A DNA stretch of 64,000 nt from NCBI GenBank assembly GCA_025060325.1, contig JANXBW010000001.1, positions 186,001-250,000 of the forward strand. The letters are read 5' to 3'. The notes beneath the pieces were generated by a model. That model did not search any database and was not told the origin of the DNA. It saw nothing but the letters and a program-made list of their open reading frames with translations. The position numbers were made by a program, and so were the translations under genes. This stretch comes from Thermoguttaceae bacterium (lineage in GTDB: Bacteria > Planctomycetota > Planctomycetia > Pirellulales > Thermoguttaceae). Below are positions 19,950 through 27,899 of this stretch, piece after piece; the stretch's first letter is position 1, and each line of letters starts with the position of its first letter.

Positions 19950-21704
19950 ATGGCCCAATTAGCCCGCTCTAAAGGGAAGACCGGCTCGGCCTTGGGGTTT
20001 GCTCCCCCAAGTATCCCCTTTTTTCCGTTCGTCAGTGTGCTCATCTCCACCATGGGGATCCTTATTCTGCTCATAGTGGTGATTGGGCAGCGCGCTCGCA
20101 TAGCTGCCAGCCGACAAGCCGAGGCGGCACGCCAGAGGACAAAAGAGGAATTAACCTCCTCCCTTGAGCTTCTCGATTGGGAACTTGAGATGCTCCGCCA
20201 GACAACTGGCGCGGGGCAACAAAAGGTGCAGGACCTTCGGCTAGCATTAGGGCACCTGGAGGACCATGCCCGTCGACTGAGAACCCAGCGCGATCAGCTA
20301 ATCGCTTTTCTCCGCGAAGGCGACAACCGGCCGGAGGCGCAAACTTCCGTCGCGCAGCTGCAAAGTCAGATCTCAGCCGTCAACAAACAAATCGAGGCCG
20401 TTACCCACGAATTAGAAGCCCTCCGGCGAAAACAGGGTCGGCGTTTCTTTTCGATTGTCCCCTACGCCGGTCCGTACGGCTCGGCCCGCTGGCCGATCTA
20501 CATTGAGTGCCGACGGGACGCGATCGTCATTCAACCAGAAGGGATAGCACTCACCCCGGAGGATTTTCAGCCAGATCTCGGGCCGGCCAATCCGCTGGAG
20601 GTGGCCTTACGTGCGATTCGCGAGTATTGGAGTCGAAACAACCCCGGCCAAGGCGACCCTTATCCGCTTCTGCTCGTTCGGCCCAGCGGCATCGGAGCCT
20701 ACTATGTTGCCCGGGCGGCGCTTGACACCTGGACCGGAGAGTTCGGTTACGAGCTTATTGACGAAGATTGGGAAATCGTCTACCCGCCACCAAACGGGGA
20801 GTTAGCACGCCAGCTGGCCATGGCGGTCGAAGAGGCAAGAGCCAAGGCCCGCCTGCTGGCGGCCGTAAGCCCGCGGCGCGTGGCGGCGGCTCCCAAGCGT
20901 TTCATTCTGTCGCCGGACCGCGGGGGCCTTATTCCCGAAGCGGGTGCTCCCCTCGAGATTCCCGCGATCCAACCTTCGTATCGTAGACAAGCGGATTCTC
21001 AAGACTCCCTCTCAACACAGGCAAAAGCTCCGCACAGCGGCGCCGCCGGCACTGACGGACAACTTCCGGCCCCTGGGCGCCGGGCTTCCGGCGCAATTGG
21101 AAGATACCCCCCGGATGGGGACATACTGGCCGGCCAGTCGGGCAGTGGGGAAATGCAACCGCCGAGTAGCGCGTCATCTGACCTTCAGAACTGGCCACGC
21201 TTCGGCAGCCAAATTCCCGGGGAAACATCGGCGCAATCCGACCGAGAAGCGGTCAGCTCGGCCACTTCAACAGGCCCAGGGTCGGCCGCAAGCGAGGGAC
21301 TCAGGAGCACCGCGGCAGGACAAATGGGAACTTCCTTGCAAAGTTTAGCGCAGTTGCGGGGTCAAGATTGGGCCGTACCAGGGGCCGTCCGGCTTCTGGT
21401 GCCCCTTACCCGTCCGGTGCGGCTTAAGTGTAGGCCTGACTCGCTCCTCATCGTTCCCGAAGCCGGTCTCGGGGCTCCCATTGCCATTCCCTGGGAAGAT
21501 CCGCCGGAAAAGACCGTCGATAACCTGGTTCGACAGATTTGGGACTATGTGGCGACGTGGGGGCCGGCTGGACGAGGTATGGCTTGGCGCCCAATCCTGC
21601 GAGTCGAAGTTGCTCCGGGGGCCGAGGGACGATTTCGAGACCTGAAAACCCTTCTCGAAGGAAGTGGACTTGTTGTGGAACAAGCCGACGTGCCAGGGAA
21701 TTAA
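19950..21704 (+). CDS. Single-TM ExbD/TolR-like partner with coiled coil and duplicated C-terminal domain
   Basis: 584 aa. A short cytoplasmic N-terminus, one TM helix (about 24-45, FFPFVSVLISTMGILILLIVVIG), a coiled coil (about 50-162), then domain 1 (about 168-275: IYIECRRDAIVIQPEG, YPLLLVRPSGIGAYYVARAAL, FGYELIDED). A Pro/Ser/Gly-rich linker of roughly 150 residues precedes domain 2 (about 480-584: VRLKCRPDSLLIVPEAG, WRPILRVEVAPGAEGRFRDLKTLLEGSGLVVEQAD). The two domains look like copies of one fold resembling the ExbD/TolR periplasmic domain. TolR/ExbD proteins carry a critical Asp at the TM entrance; here the aligned residue is Ser29. It starts 16 bp after the channel gene, so an operon is very likely. 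Function is inferred from topology and context only. Confidence 0.75.
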   Translation: MAQLARSKGKTGSALGFAPPSIPFFPFVSVLISTMGILILLIVVIGQRARIAASRQAEAARQRTKEELTSSLELLDWELEMLRQTTGAGQQKVQDLRLALGHLEDHARRLRTQRDQLIAFLREGDNRPEAQTSVAQLQSQISAVNKQIEAVTHELEALRRKQGRRFFSIVPYAGPYGSARWPIYIECRRDAIVIQPEGIALTPEDFQPDLGPANPLEVALRAIREYWSRNNPGQGDPYPLLLVRPSGIGAYYVARAALDTWTGEFGYELIDEDWEIVYPPPNGELARQLAMAVEEARAKARLLAAVSPRRVAAAPKRFILSPDRGGLIPEAGAPLEIPAIQPSYRRQADSQDSLSTQAKAPHSGAAGTDGQLPAPGRRASGAIGRYPPDGDILAGQSGSGEMQPPSSASSDLQNWPRFGSQIPGETSAQSDREAVSSATSTGPGSAASEGLRSTAAGQMGTSLQSLAQLRGQDWAVPGAVRLLVPLTRPVRLKCRPDSLLIVPEAGLGAPIAIPWEDPPEKTVDNLVRQIWDYVATWGPAGRGMAWRPILRVEVAPGAEGRFRDLKTLLEGSGLVVEQADVPGN

Positions 21705-22025
21705 CGCATTTTTCGCAGATTTCTCAGAATACCAGGAGTGAGGTTAGCATCTGAACTGAGAGTATGCCCGCAGCTGGTCGTCCGTTCCCGGCGGGCCTGC
21801 GGGCAAGATCGGGCAAGCCTGAGGGTGCATCACTGGAGGGGAAACTAAGTCCCTTTGTCGGACATCGGGAGAGGACGTGTGGGCAGCACTCGCTAACCGG
21901 GGGAACCGAAAAAGCCACTTGCCTGATCCTCTCACACTGCACCCACCCCCGGATTTTGCCGGTCCACTGGGGCGAGGAACGGCCAACCATGTAATCCACG
22001 GACTCATCTCGAGCGGAGCCAGCCT
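21705..22025. other. 321-bp gap inside the channel gene cluster
   Basis: Sits between the two ExbD/TolR-like genes, unlike the 16-bp spacing before it. The small ORF 21764-21994 has no hallmark and I do not call it. An internal promoter or a processed RNA is possible, but no specific signal is visible. GGAG at about eight bases before GTG 22026 serves the next gene. Confidence 0.35.
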
Positions 22026-23045
22026 GTGAGTAGCGGTAGCTGGGAAATATCCGAAGGCCTTCCTGGACAGGATTCATTCCTCGATATCGTTGCGAATATC
22101 GTGGGAATCCTCATCATCTTAGGAATTGTGGTCGGGATTAGGGCGCAGCGAGCTCCGGTTGCGCCCTCCCAGCTGGACCCAGACCTTCCGCGCCTCCATC
22201 AAGTTGCCTCAGAGAAGGCCCGCGAGGCTGCCAAACTTCGCCAAGAAATCGCCCGTCTCGAGGCGACTTATCAAAGTTTGGAACAAGAAAAGGCATTCCA
22301 GCAAAAGATTCGCGACCGGCTAGCGCTAGAGGTGGCTGCCCTCCAAAAGATGATTGCGATTCAAAGCGATCGTGCGGCCACTCTATCCGATCAAGCTTGG
22401 CAGCTACAACTTGAGCTTCAAGAGCGGCTCGGGTACCTTCGGGAATTGGAGGCTCAAAAATCGCAATTACAACAGGTTGTGGACAACGTCACGCAGATCA
22501 CACACTATCCGGCCCCAGTAGCCAAGTTTGTTGATACCAAAGAGGTGCACTTTCAGCTGCAGAGCAATCGCGTGGCACACATCCCCCTTGACCGGCTTAT
22601 CGAGCAGCTGAAGGAGCGGGCCAAACTCGAAGCCTCGCGGCTCCTAAGCCAAAGTGAATGGACGGACGTCGTTGGACCGGAAGGAGGCTTCCAACTCCGC
22701 TTTATCCTCCGGCGTTACGACGTACCAATCAACATCCCCGGTCAAGGAAGGGGGACAGCCAGTTACGTACGGGTCGAACATTGGGTCTTGCTGCCCACCT
22801 CCCCGCAATTAGGGGAGCCTTTGGAAAAGGCCATTCAACCGGACTCTCAGTTCTGGCGGACGGTCAACCAGTATAATCCCAAGGAGTACACAATTACCCT
22901 GTGGGTTTACCCGGAAAGCTTCGAGGGATATCGCCAACTTCGGGACCGGCTTCACGCTGCCGGCTACACCTGCGCCGCCCGGCCACTTCCTGCAGGAGTG
23001 CCGATTTCTGGCTCGCCGCGGGGAAGTCGCTCTGCCGCCCAGTAG
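22026..23045 (+). CDS. Single-TM ExbD/TolR-like partner with conserved TM-entry aspartate
   Basis: 339 aa, GTG start with GGAG eight bases upstream. The N-terminus is SFLDIVANIVGILIILGIVVGIRA: one TM helix with Asp20 at the start, the position of the proton-carrying Asp in ExbD, TolR and MotB. A coiled coil follows (about 58-155: EKAREAAKLRQEIARLEATYQSLEQEK, LGYLRELEAQKSQLQQVVDN). The C-terminal domain (about 170-325) begins VHFQLQSNRVAHIPLDRL and ends ITLWVYPESFEGYRQLRDRLHAAGYTCAARPLP. It has the same strand-helix pattern as the duplicated domains of the previous protein, with an inserted segment. No OmpA peptidoglycan-binding motif is visible, unlike MotB or ZorB. It probably pairs with the previous protein in a heteromeric rotor or energiser. 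Confidence 0.75.
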   Translation: MSSGSWEISEGLPGQDSFLDIVANIVGILIILGIVVGIRAQRAPVAPSQLDPDLPRLHQVASEKAREAAKLRQEIARLEATYQSLEQEKAFQQKIRDRLALEVAALQKMIAIQSDRAATLSDQAWQLQLELQERLGYLRELEAQKSQLQQVVDNVTQITHYPAPVAKFVDTKEVHFQLQSNRVAHIPLDRLIEQLKERAKLEASRLLSQSEWTDVVGPEGGFQLRFILRRYDVPINIPGQGRGTASYVRVEHWVLLPTSPQLGEPLEKAIQPDSQFWRTVNQYNPKEYTITLWVYPESFEGYRQLRDRLHAAGYTCAARPLPAGVPISGSPRGSRSAAQ

Positions 23046-23169
23046 AAGCTTCTTCGCAAAAGGCGACGCTTGCCGTTTTGTAAACTTGTAGTGTTTAACC
23101 ACTGGCCACGCAAAGGCACCCAGTAACTCTGCGATCACACCTTATGTCCCCGCAGGGCTGGTCATCACT

Positions 23170-23931
23170 ATGGTACGCCGCCGACCGCAGATCCTCGTAG
23201 GCACCTCGGGTTGGACGTACGACGATTGGAAGGGCATTTTCTACCCACCGGAGCTCCCCCCGACCGAACGTATCACGTTCTATGCCTCGCATTTCCCGGC
23301 GGTGGAGCTGAATGCGAGTTTTTACCGGCTCCCCACGCAGAACATGATCGAGGCGTGGAACAAGCGACTGCCTGACGACTTTCATATGGCGGTCAAGGGT
23401 TGGCGCACCGTCACTCACTTGGCAAAGCTGCAAGATTGTCAGGAAAATGTCAACGTTTTTCTCTCTCGCGTCAAGTCGCTTAAGACACTGCGGGTTATCC
23501 TCTGGCAGCTTCCGCCTTCCCTTCACTTTGATATCGAACGGCTCGATGCGTTCTTAGGCGCACTGCCTGAAGGTTTTCGTTATGCGGTGGAATTTCGCCA
23601 CGCAAGTTGGTGGAGAACCGAAACGGTTGAGCTTTTGACACGCCACAAGGCGGCCTTCGTCGCTGTGAGCCACCCCCGGCTGCCGGCCGATGTATACCCT
23701 ACCTGTGACTTTTTGTACATACGCTTCCATGGTTTGGGAAAACAGCTTTACCGGTACAATTACTCCCAGCAAGAGTTGGCCGAATGGGTCGATCGGGTAG
23801 GGCCACACCTCAACAATCAGACCATTTATGCTTTTTTCAACAACGATTGGGAGGGCCACGCCGTACGAAACGCCCGCCAGTTTTCTGAGATGCTTTTGGC
23901 CTGCTCGCATTCTTCGGCAAGAAAGAAATAG
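23170..23931 (+). CDS. DUF72 (YecE-type) domain protein
   Basis: 253 aa, full family length. Seen: ILVGTSGWTYDDWKGIFYPPELPP at the N-terminus, FYASHFPAVELNASFYRLP, FHMAVKGWRTVTHLAKL, LWQLPPSLHFDIERLDAFL, YAVEFRHASWW and YAFFNNDWEGHAVRNA. These are the conserved blocks of the TIM-barrel DUF72 family. The biochemical function of the family is not established in what I can draw on. It is about 125 bp downstream of the channel cluster on the same strand and is probably an independent housekeeping gene. Confidence 0.9.
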   Translation: MVRRRPQILVGTSGWTYDDWKGIFYPPELPPTERITFYASHFPAVELNASFYRLPTQNMIEAWNKRLPDDFHMAVKGWRTVTHLAKLQDCQENVNVFLSRVKSLKTLRVILWQLPPSLHFDIERLDAFLGALPEGFRYAVEFRHASWWRTETVELLTRHKAAFVAVSHPRLPADVYPTCDFLYIRFHGLGKQLYRYNYSQQELAEWVDRVGPHLNNQTIYAFFNNDWEGHAVRNARQFSEMLLACSHSSARKK

Positions 23932-24005
23932 CTTTAGCTTAGCCAGGGCCAAGTGCGAAAGTCTTCAACATTCGGTGGCTACAGACAAAAACACACCGAC
24001 GCTCA

Positions 24006-24734
24006 ATGTGTGGACGATTTACTCTCCGTGCTTCTGCACAAACAGTGGCGGAGCAATTTGCACTCATAGACCTGCCCCCGCTTGTTCCGCGATATAACAT
24101 TGCGCCCCGACAACCCATAGGAATCGTCCGGCTGCGTCGAGATCCGTTTGCCGGGAGTAATGCGTTTCCACCTTCGGAGCACTCTGCTGGTTCCCAGAGG
24201 GGAGCAACCAATCGCGAATTTGCCGTGGTACGCTGGGGGCTTGTTCCCTCTTGGGCAAATGACCCGGCGATAGGAGATCGGTTAATCAACGCCCGGGCGG
24301 AAACAGTCGCTTCCAAACCGGCTTTCCGTAGTGCCTTCCGCTATAGGCGTTGCCTCATCCCCGCCGATGGCTTTTACGAATGGGCAAAAGTAAGTGGCCG
24401 GAAAAAACCGTTTTTCTTTCGCTTGCCAAACGATCAGCTTTTTGCTTTCGCTGGGCTTTGGGAGGCATGGGAAGGCCCTGATCAGTCTTACTTGGAAACA
24501 GCCACTATCATCACCACAGAAGCCAATGAACAAGTGCGGAAAATCCACGATCGCATGCCGGTCATTTTGAAGCCGGAAGATTATTCCGAGTGGCTTGACC
24601 CGGAAGTATCAAAATCCGACAAACTAATGTCGCTTTTGCGACCGCTAGACCTTCCTTTAGAAATCGTGCCGGTGGGCTACTGGGTGAACAATCCCACTTT
24701 TGACGACCCGCGGTGTGTGATGCCGCTCGGCTAA
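24006..24734 (+). CDS. SOS response-associated peptidase (SRAP, YedK/HMCES family)
   Basis: 242 aa. The start is fixed by MCGRF: after Met removal Cys2 becomes the N-terminal nucleophile, which forms a thiazolidine crosslink to abasic sites in single-stranded DNA. Other conserved blocks are PRYNIAPRQPIGIV, WGLVPSWANDP, LINARAET (Asn and Arg of the active site), CLIPADGFYEW (catalytic Glu) and KIHDRMPVIL (His). All key residues are present, so a functional abasic-site shield is expected. It stands alone rather than with lexA or umuDC-like genes. No LexA box is visible upstream by eye. Confidence 0.93.
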   Translation: MCGRFTLRASAQTVAEQFALIDLPPLVPRYNIAPRQPIGIVRLRRDPFAGSNAFPPSEHSAGSQRGATNREFAVVRWGLVPSWANDPAIGDRLINARAETVASKPAFRSAFRYRRCLIPADGFYEWAKVSGRKKPFFFRLPNDQLFAFAGLWEAWEGPDQSYLETATIITTEANEQVRKIHDRMPVILKPEDYSEWLDPEVSKSDKLMSLLRPLDLPLEIVPVGYWVNNPTFDDPRCVMPLG

Positions 24735-25164
24735 CACGAGGCCGGTTTGAAGACCGCCTATTGACAAATCCGCAATCTCGCGGGAAGCTTATAGGTTCTT
24801 GCTTTTCTTTTCCGTCCCCAAATTCGTAGAAGGCCGGAGATTGTTTCGCCGGTCTACTTCTGATTACTCGGGCGGGCAGGGCCCCACCAAGACGGGTTCG
24901 GTGTTCTGGCGAAAACCCCTGAAATACGGGGCCAGAATGCAACGGCGGTTCGCAGCTGCCGGGTTAGGTCCGCCCTAAAAAACAGACGTAAAGGAGTTTG
25001 TTGGTTCGCTCCTGAAGGGAACCTCAAAGTCACGGTTTTGATTTGGGCGCGGTCCACAGGTTGTTTGCGCGGAAAGCTTTTTATCCATCGGGCTAAACCT
25101 AGACACTGTACCTTGTTTGTTGACCAGAAACAGATCATGGTGTGTAGCACTTAAGGAGGAGACT
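24735..25164. other. Intergenic region upstream of nagB
   Basis: 430 bp with no supportable ORF. The 3' end contains TTGACC followed, 17 bases later, by TGTAGC and the strong Shine-Dalgarno AAGGAGGAG of nagB. The promoter reading is weak. I looked for and did not see a glmS-ribozyme-like core. Confidence 0.35.
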
Positions 25165-25950
25165 ATGGAAGTCTTAATCTTTCCATCGTATGACGAGATG
25201 AGCAAAGCGGCTGCGCGAGTGGTTGCTGACCTGATCAACGCCAAGCCGAACGCTGTTTTGGGACTCGCAACAGGGAGTACCCCTATCGGGCTTTATCGCG
25301 AGCTTGTGCGGATGCACAAGGAAGAAGGTCTTGATTTCTCCCAGGTTGTCACCTTCAACCTGGATGAATACGTGGGTTTGCCGAAGGACCACCCGCAGAG
25401 CTACCACTACTTCATGCATGAACATCTGTTTAAGCACATCAATATTCCTCCACAAAATATCCACATTCCTGCGGGCACGACGAGCAACTATGCTGCCTTT
25501 TGCCGTTGGTATGAGGAGCGTATCAAACAGTGCGGCGGAATTGACCTTCAAATCCTCGGAATTGGCGCTGACGGGCATATCGCCTTTAACGAGCCGGGAA
25601 GTTCCCTTGGGTCACGGACCCGAATCAAAACCCTAGCAAGACAAACAATCGAAGACAACGCCCGGTTTTTCGGTGGCCGAGTCGAAGATGTCCCCATTTA
25701 CGCCATCACAATGGGTGTCGGGACGATCCTGGAGGCGCGCAAGATCATTTTGCTTGCCAACGGGCGAAATAAGGCCAAGGCTGTAGCTGCCGCGATTGAA
25801 GGCCCGGTGACAAGCATGATCACGGCCAGCGCTTTGCAACTCCACCCAGACGTGACCTTCTTCCTGGATGAGGAGGCAGCAAGCGAGCTTAAGATGATTG
25901 ACTATTTCCGGTGGGTTCAAAGCAATAAGCCAAAGGCTCCTAAGACCTGA
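25165..25950 (+). CDS. nagB: Glucosamine-6-phosphate deaminase/isomerase
   Basis: 261 aa from ATG 25165, which follows AAGGAGGAGACT. The track start at 25117 would add 16 residues without a ribosome site. Motifs: VLGLATGSTPIGLYRELVR (phosphate loop), VVTFNLDEYVGLPKDHPQSYHYFMHEHLF (catalytic base Asp region), and ILGIGADGHIAFNEPGSSLGSRTR (active-site Asp/His/Glu cluster). NagB interconverts glucosamine-6-phosphate with fructose-6-phosphate and ammonia. A GlmU-like nucleotidyltransferase follows on the same strand 430 bp downstream, so in this genome the enzyme could supply amino sugar for cell-envelope synthesis as well as degrade it (inference). Confidence 0.96.
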   Translation: MEVLIFPSYDEMSKAAARVVADLINAKPNAVLGLATGSTPIGLYRELVRMHKEEGLDFSQVVTFNLDEYVGLPKDHPQSYHYFMHEHLFKHINIPPQNIHIPAGTTSNYAAFCRWYEERIKQCGGIDLQILGIGADGHIAFNEPGSSLGSRTRIKTLARQTIEDNARFFGGRVEDVPIYAITMGVGTILEARKIILLANGRNKAKAVAAAIEGPVTSMITASALQLHPDVTFFLDEEAASELKMIDYFRWVQSNKPKAPKT

Positions 25951-26381
25951 GCCGGTGGGTTGGCTTGTAAACTTTTTGATAAACCACTTGGAGCCCGGTC
26001 TTCTTGCACTCTGCGCCTATTCCCCCAGCTTGAACCTAAGCCAAGAGTCGCATCGGTGCCCGCTGGGGTCACCGTCTACTTGCGGCAGGCAGAGTGCTTA
26101 GGCGCTGCTTCGAAACAAGAGCGAGTTTACTACATGCGGTCTGGGAGCCTGCGGACAACGGCCGAGTGGGGCGTAACCAAATCGACGAAGCCACCGCGGC
26201 CGCAAAGACTCCGTTGACGCCCACCTTTGGTCCATACGGACATTGCGCGCTTCTTGTGGCGCCCAAGTTGACCGGGCACAGGGGGCACCTCCAGTCCTTG
26301 CAAAGCACACTAGATTCGGATATCACAGGCGACGGCAGGCATTTAGCAAAGTGATTGATTTGCTGGCCGAGGAGTCAACTT
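25951..26381. other. Intergenic region between nagB and the GlmU-like gene
   Basis: 431 bp without a supportable gene; small ORFs overlap on both strands. A GAGGAG ribosome site lies at the 3' end. The distance argues against simple nagB-glmU co-translation. Confidence 0.35.
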
Positions 26382-27689
26382 ATGCGACTCGTGCTACTTG
26401 ACCACCCCAATCCCAAGCGGTTTCACTTTGATCCGCTTGCGCTTAGTCGACCGATTTTCGCCCTGCGGTCGGGGATGAAAACGCTGGGAGAAAAGCTTGA
26501 GGCCCGTTTCGAACCACAGTCAGTGGCTTGGATCATTCCGGATTACATGGTGGAGGCTTGGCGGCCACAAACACCCTGGCCCATCAACGACCTGACGGTC
26601 CTCCGCGAGGGGAACGATGACCTTCTCATCGTGCATGGGCGGGTTAAGGCTCGCGGCTGGGAGTATGACCCACTCGGCTCAAGCGAGGTTATTTTGGACG
26701 AAGATGGCCAGGTGCTGGTGGCTCGGGTGGCTCGCTCGGACCTGGGCAAACTCTGTTACGACAGCATCGAAGCGTTTGTACGCTCCCTTGCCGAATCGTT
26801 GCCGCACCGGTCGCACCAGATTCCCACCTGGAACTACATTTGGGAACTGGTGCTGGAGAATCCGGACCAACTCCGTCAGGACTTCGCCGCGCTTGGGCGA
26901 TTTGGGATCGAAGGGAACGTGGAACAGCCCTTAGCACTGCGGGGCGATCGCGATGATTTGTACATCGCCCCTGGCGTCCAAATTCATCCGATGGTGGTCA
27001 TCGATGTCACTGGCGGTCCTGTGTACATCGATGCCGATGCGGAAATCCATCCCTTTACCCGGATTGAAGGTCCTTGCTACATTGGTAAACGCACTATCCT
27101 GCTAGGTGCCAAATGCCGCGAGGGTAATACCATCGGCCCAGTTTGCCGGGTTGGCGGCGAGATCGAAGAATCGATCATCCAAGGCTATTCCAACAAATAC
27201 CACGATGGCTTCCTCGGACATGCTTATGTGGGCGAATGGGTCAATCTAGGAGCGCTCACGACAAATAGCGACCTCAAAAATGACTATTCGTCGGTGGAGG
27301 TGATCCTGGACGGCAAGCGGCCCATTCCCACTGGGTCAACAAAGGTTGGTTCGCTCATCGGTGATCACACCAAGACCTCGATTGGGACGCTTTTGAATAC
27401 CGGGGCCTATGTGGGGGCGATGACGGTGATCATGGCCACCGGCAAGCCTCTGCCGAAATTCATTCCGTCTTTTGCGTGGTTTTTGGACGGCCACCTAAGC
27501 AAAGGCTACGGAAAACAGGCTCTCTACAAGACGGCAGCCGTGGCGATGAGCCGGCGTCGCTGCACCTGGACGCCTGCCATGGAAAAAATGTGGGACGCCA
27601 TTTATCAACTGACCGCCCCGGTGCGGGATGAACTCATTCGAAAGGCCCGCCGGACGGCGATCGGGACGGAAAGCGGCAAAAGGGCTTAG
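26382..27689 (+). CDS. GlmU-like sugar nucleotidyltransferase/acetyltransferase (alternative bacterial GlmU type)
   Basis: 435 aa from ATG 26382 behind GAGGAG. The N-terminal half begins MRLVLLDHPNPKRFHFDPLALSRPIFALRSGMKTLGEKLEARF. It lacks the canonical GlmU G-x-G-T-R-M loop, but fits the diverged family of combined UDP-GlcNAc diphosphorylase/glucosamine-1-phosphate N-acetyltransferases (alt_bact_glmU type). The C-terminal half has hexapeptide left-handed beta-helix turns (VVIDVTGGPVYIDADAEIHPFTRIEGPCYIGKRTILLGAKCREGNTIGPVCRVGG) and the block GHAYVGEWVNLGALTTNSDLKNDY. It probably makes UDP-GlcNAc or a related sugar nucleotide for lipopolysaccharide or glycan synthesis. Which activity each half keeps is not proven. 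Confidence 0.82.
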   Translation: MRLVLLDHPNPKRFHFDPLALSRPIFALRSGMKTLGEKLEARFEPQSVAWIIPDYMVEAWRPQTPWPINDLTVLREGNDDLLIVHGRVKARGWEYDPLGSSEVILDEDGQVLVARVARSDLGKLCYDSIEAFVRSLAESLPHRSHQIPTWNYIWELVLENPDQLRQDFAALGRFGIEGNVEQPLALRGDRDDLYIAPGVQIHPMVVIDVTGGPVYIDADAEIHPFTRIEGPCYIGKRTILLGAKCREGNTIGPVCRVGGEIEESIIQGYSNKYHDGFLGHAYVGEWVNLGALTTNSDLKNDYSSVEVILDGKRPIPTGSTKVGSLIGDHTKTSIGTLLNTGAYVGAMTVIMATGKPLPKFIPSFAWFLDGHLSKGYGKQALYKTAAVAMSRRRCTWTPAMEKMWDAIYQLTAPVRDELIRKARRTAIGTESGKRA

Positions 27690-27899
27690 TTGCCAACAAG
27701 TTGACCCTTCTCAGCAAATCCGGCCAGAGCAAACGTTACGTCCACTTGCAAAAAAGGGAGATAGTCTCGCCGCGACAATCCACCGACGGGAAGGATAAGC
27801 ACATCTGTTCGGGCATGGAGCTTACCTCCCGAAAGCCAACTCCTTAGAGCGCAACCTGCCGGCGAGAGAATTCTAAGCCGGCGTTAACCGGATTGGGTT

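Noticed and set aside
18635-23045. Zorya-type defence system (ZorAB)
   Set aside because: The tailed channel resembles ZorA, but there are no ZorC/ZorD/ZorE genes and no OmpA-like ZorB; kept as an open comparison only.
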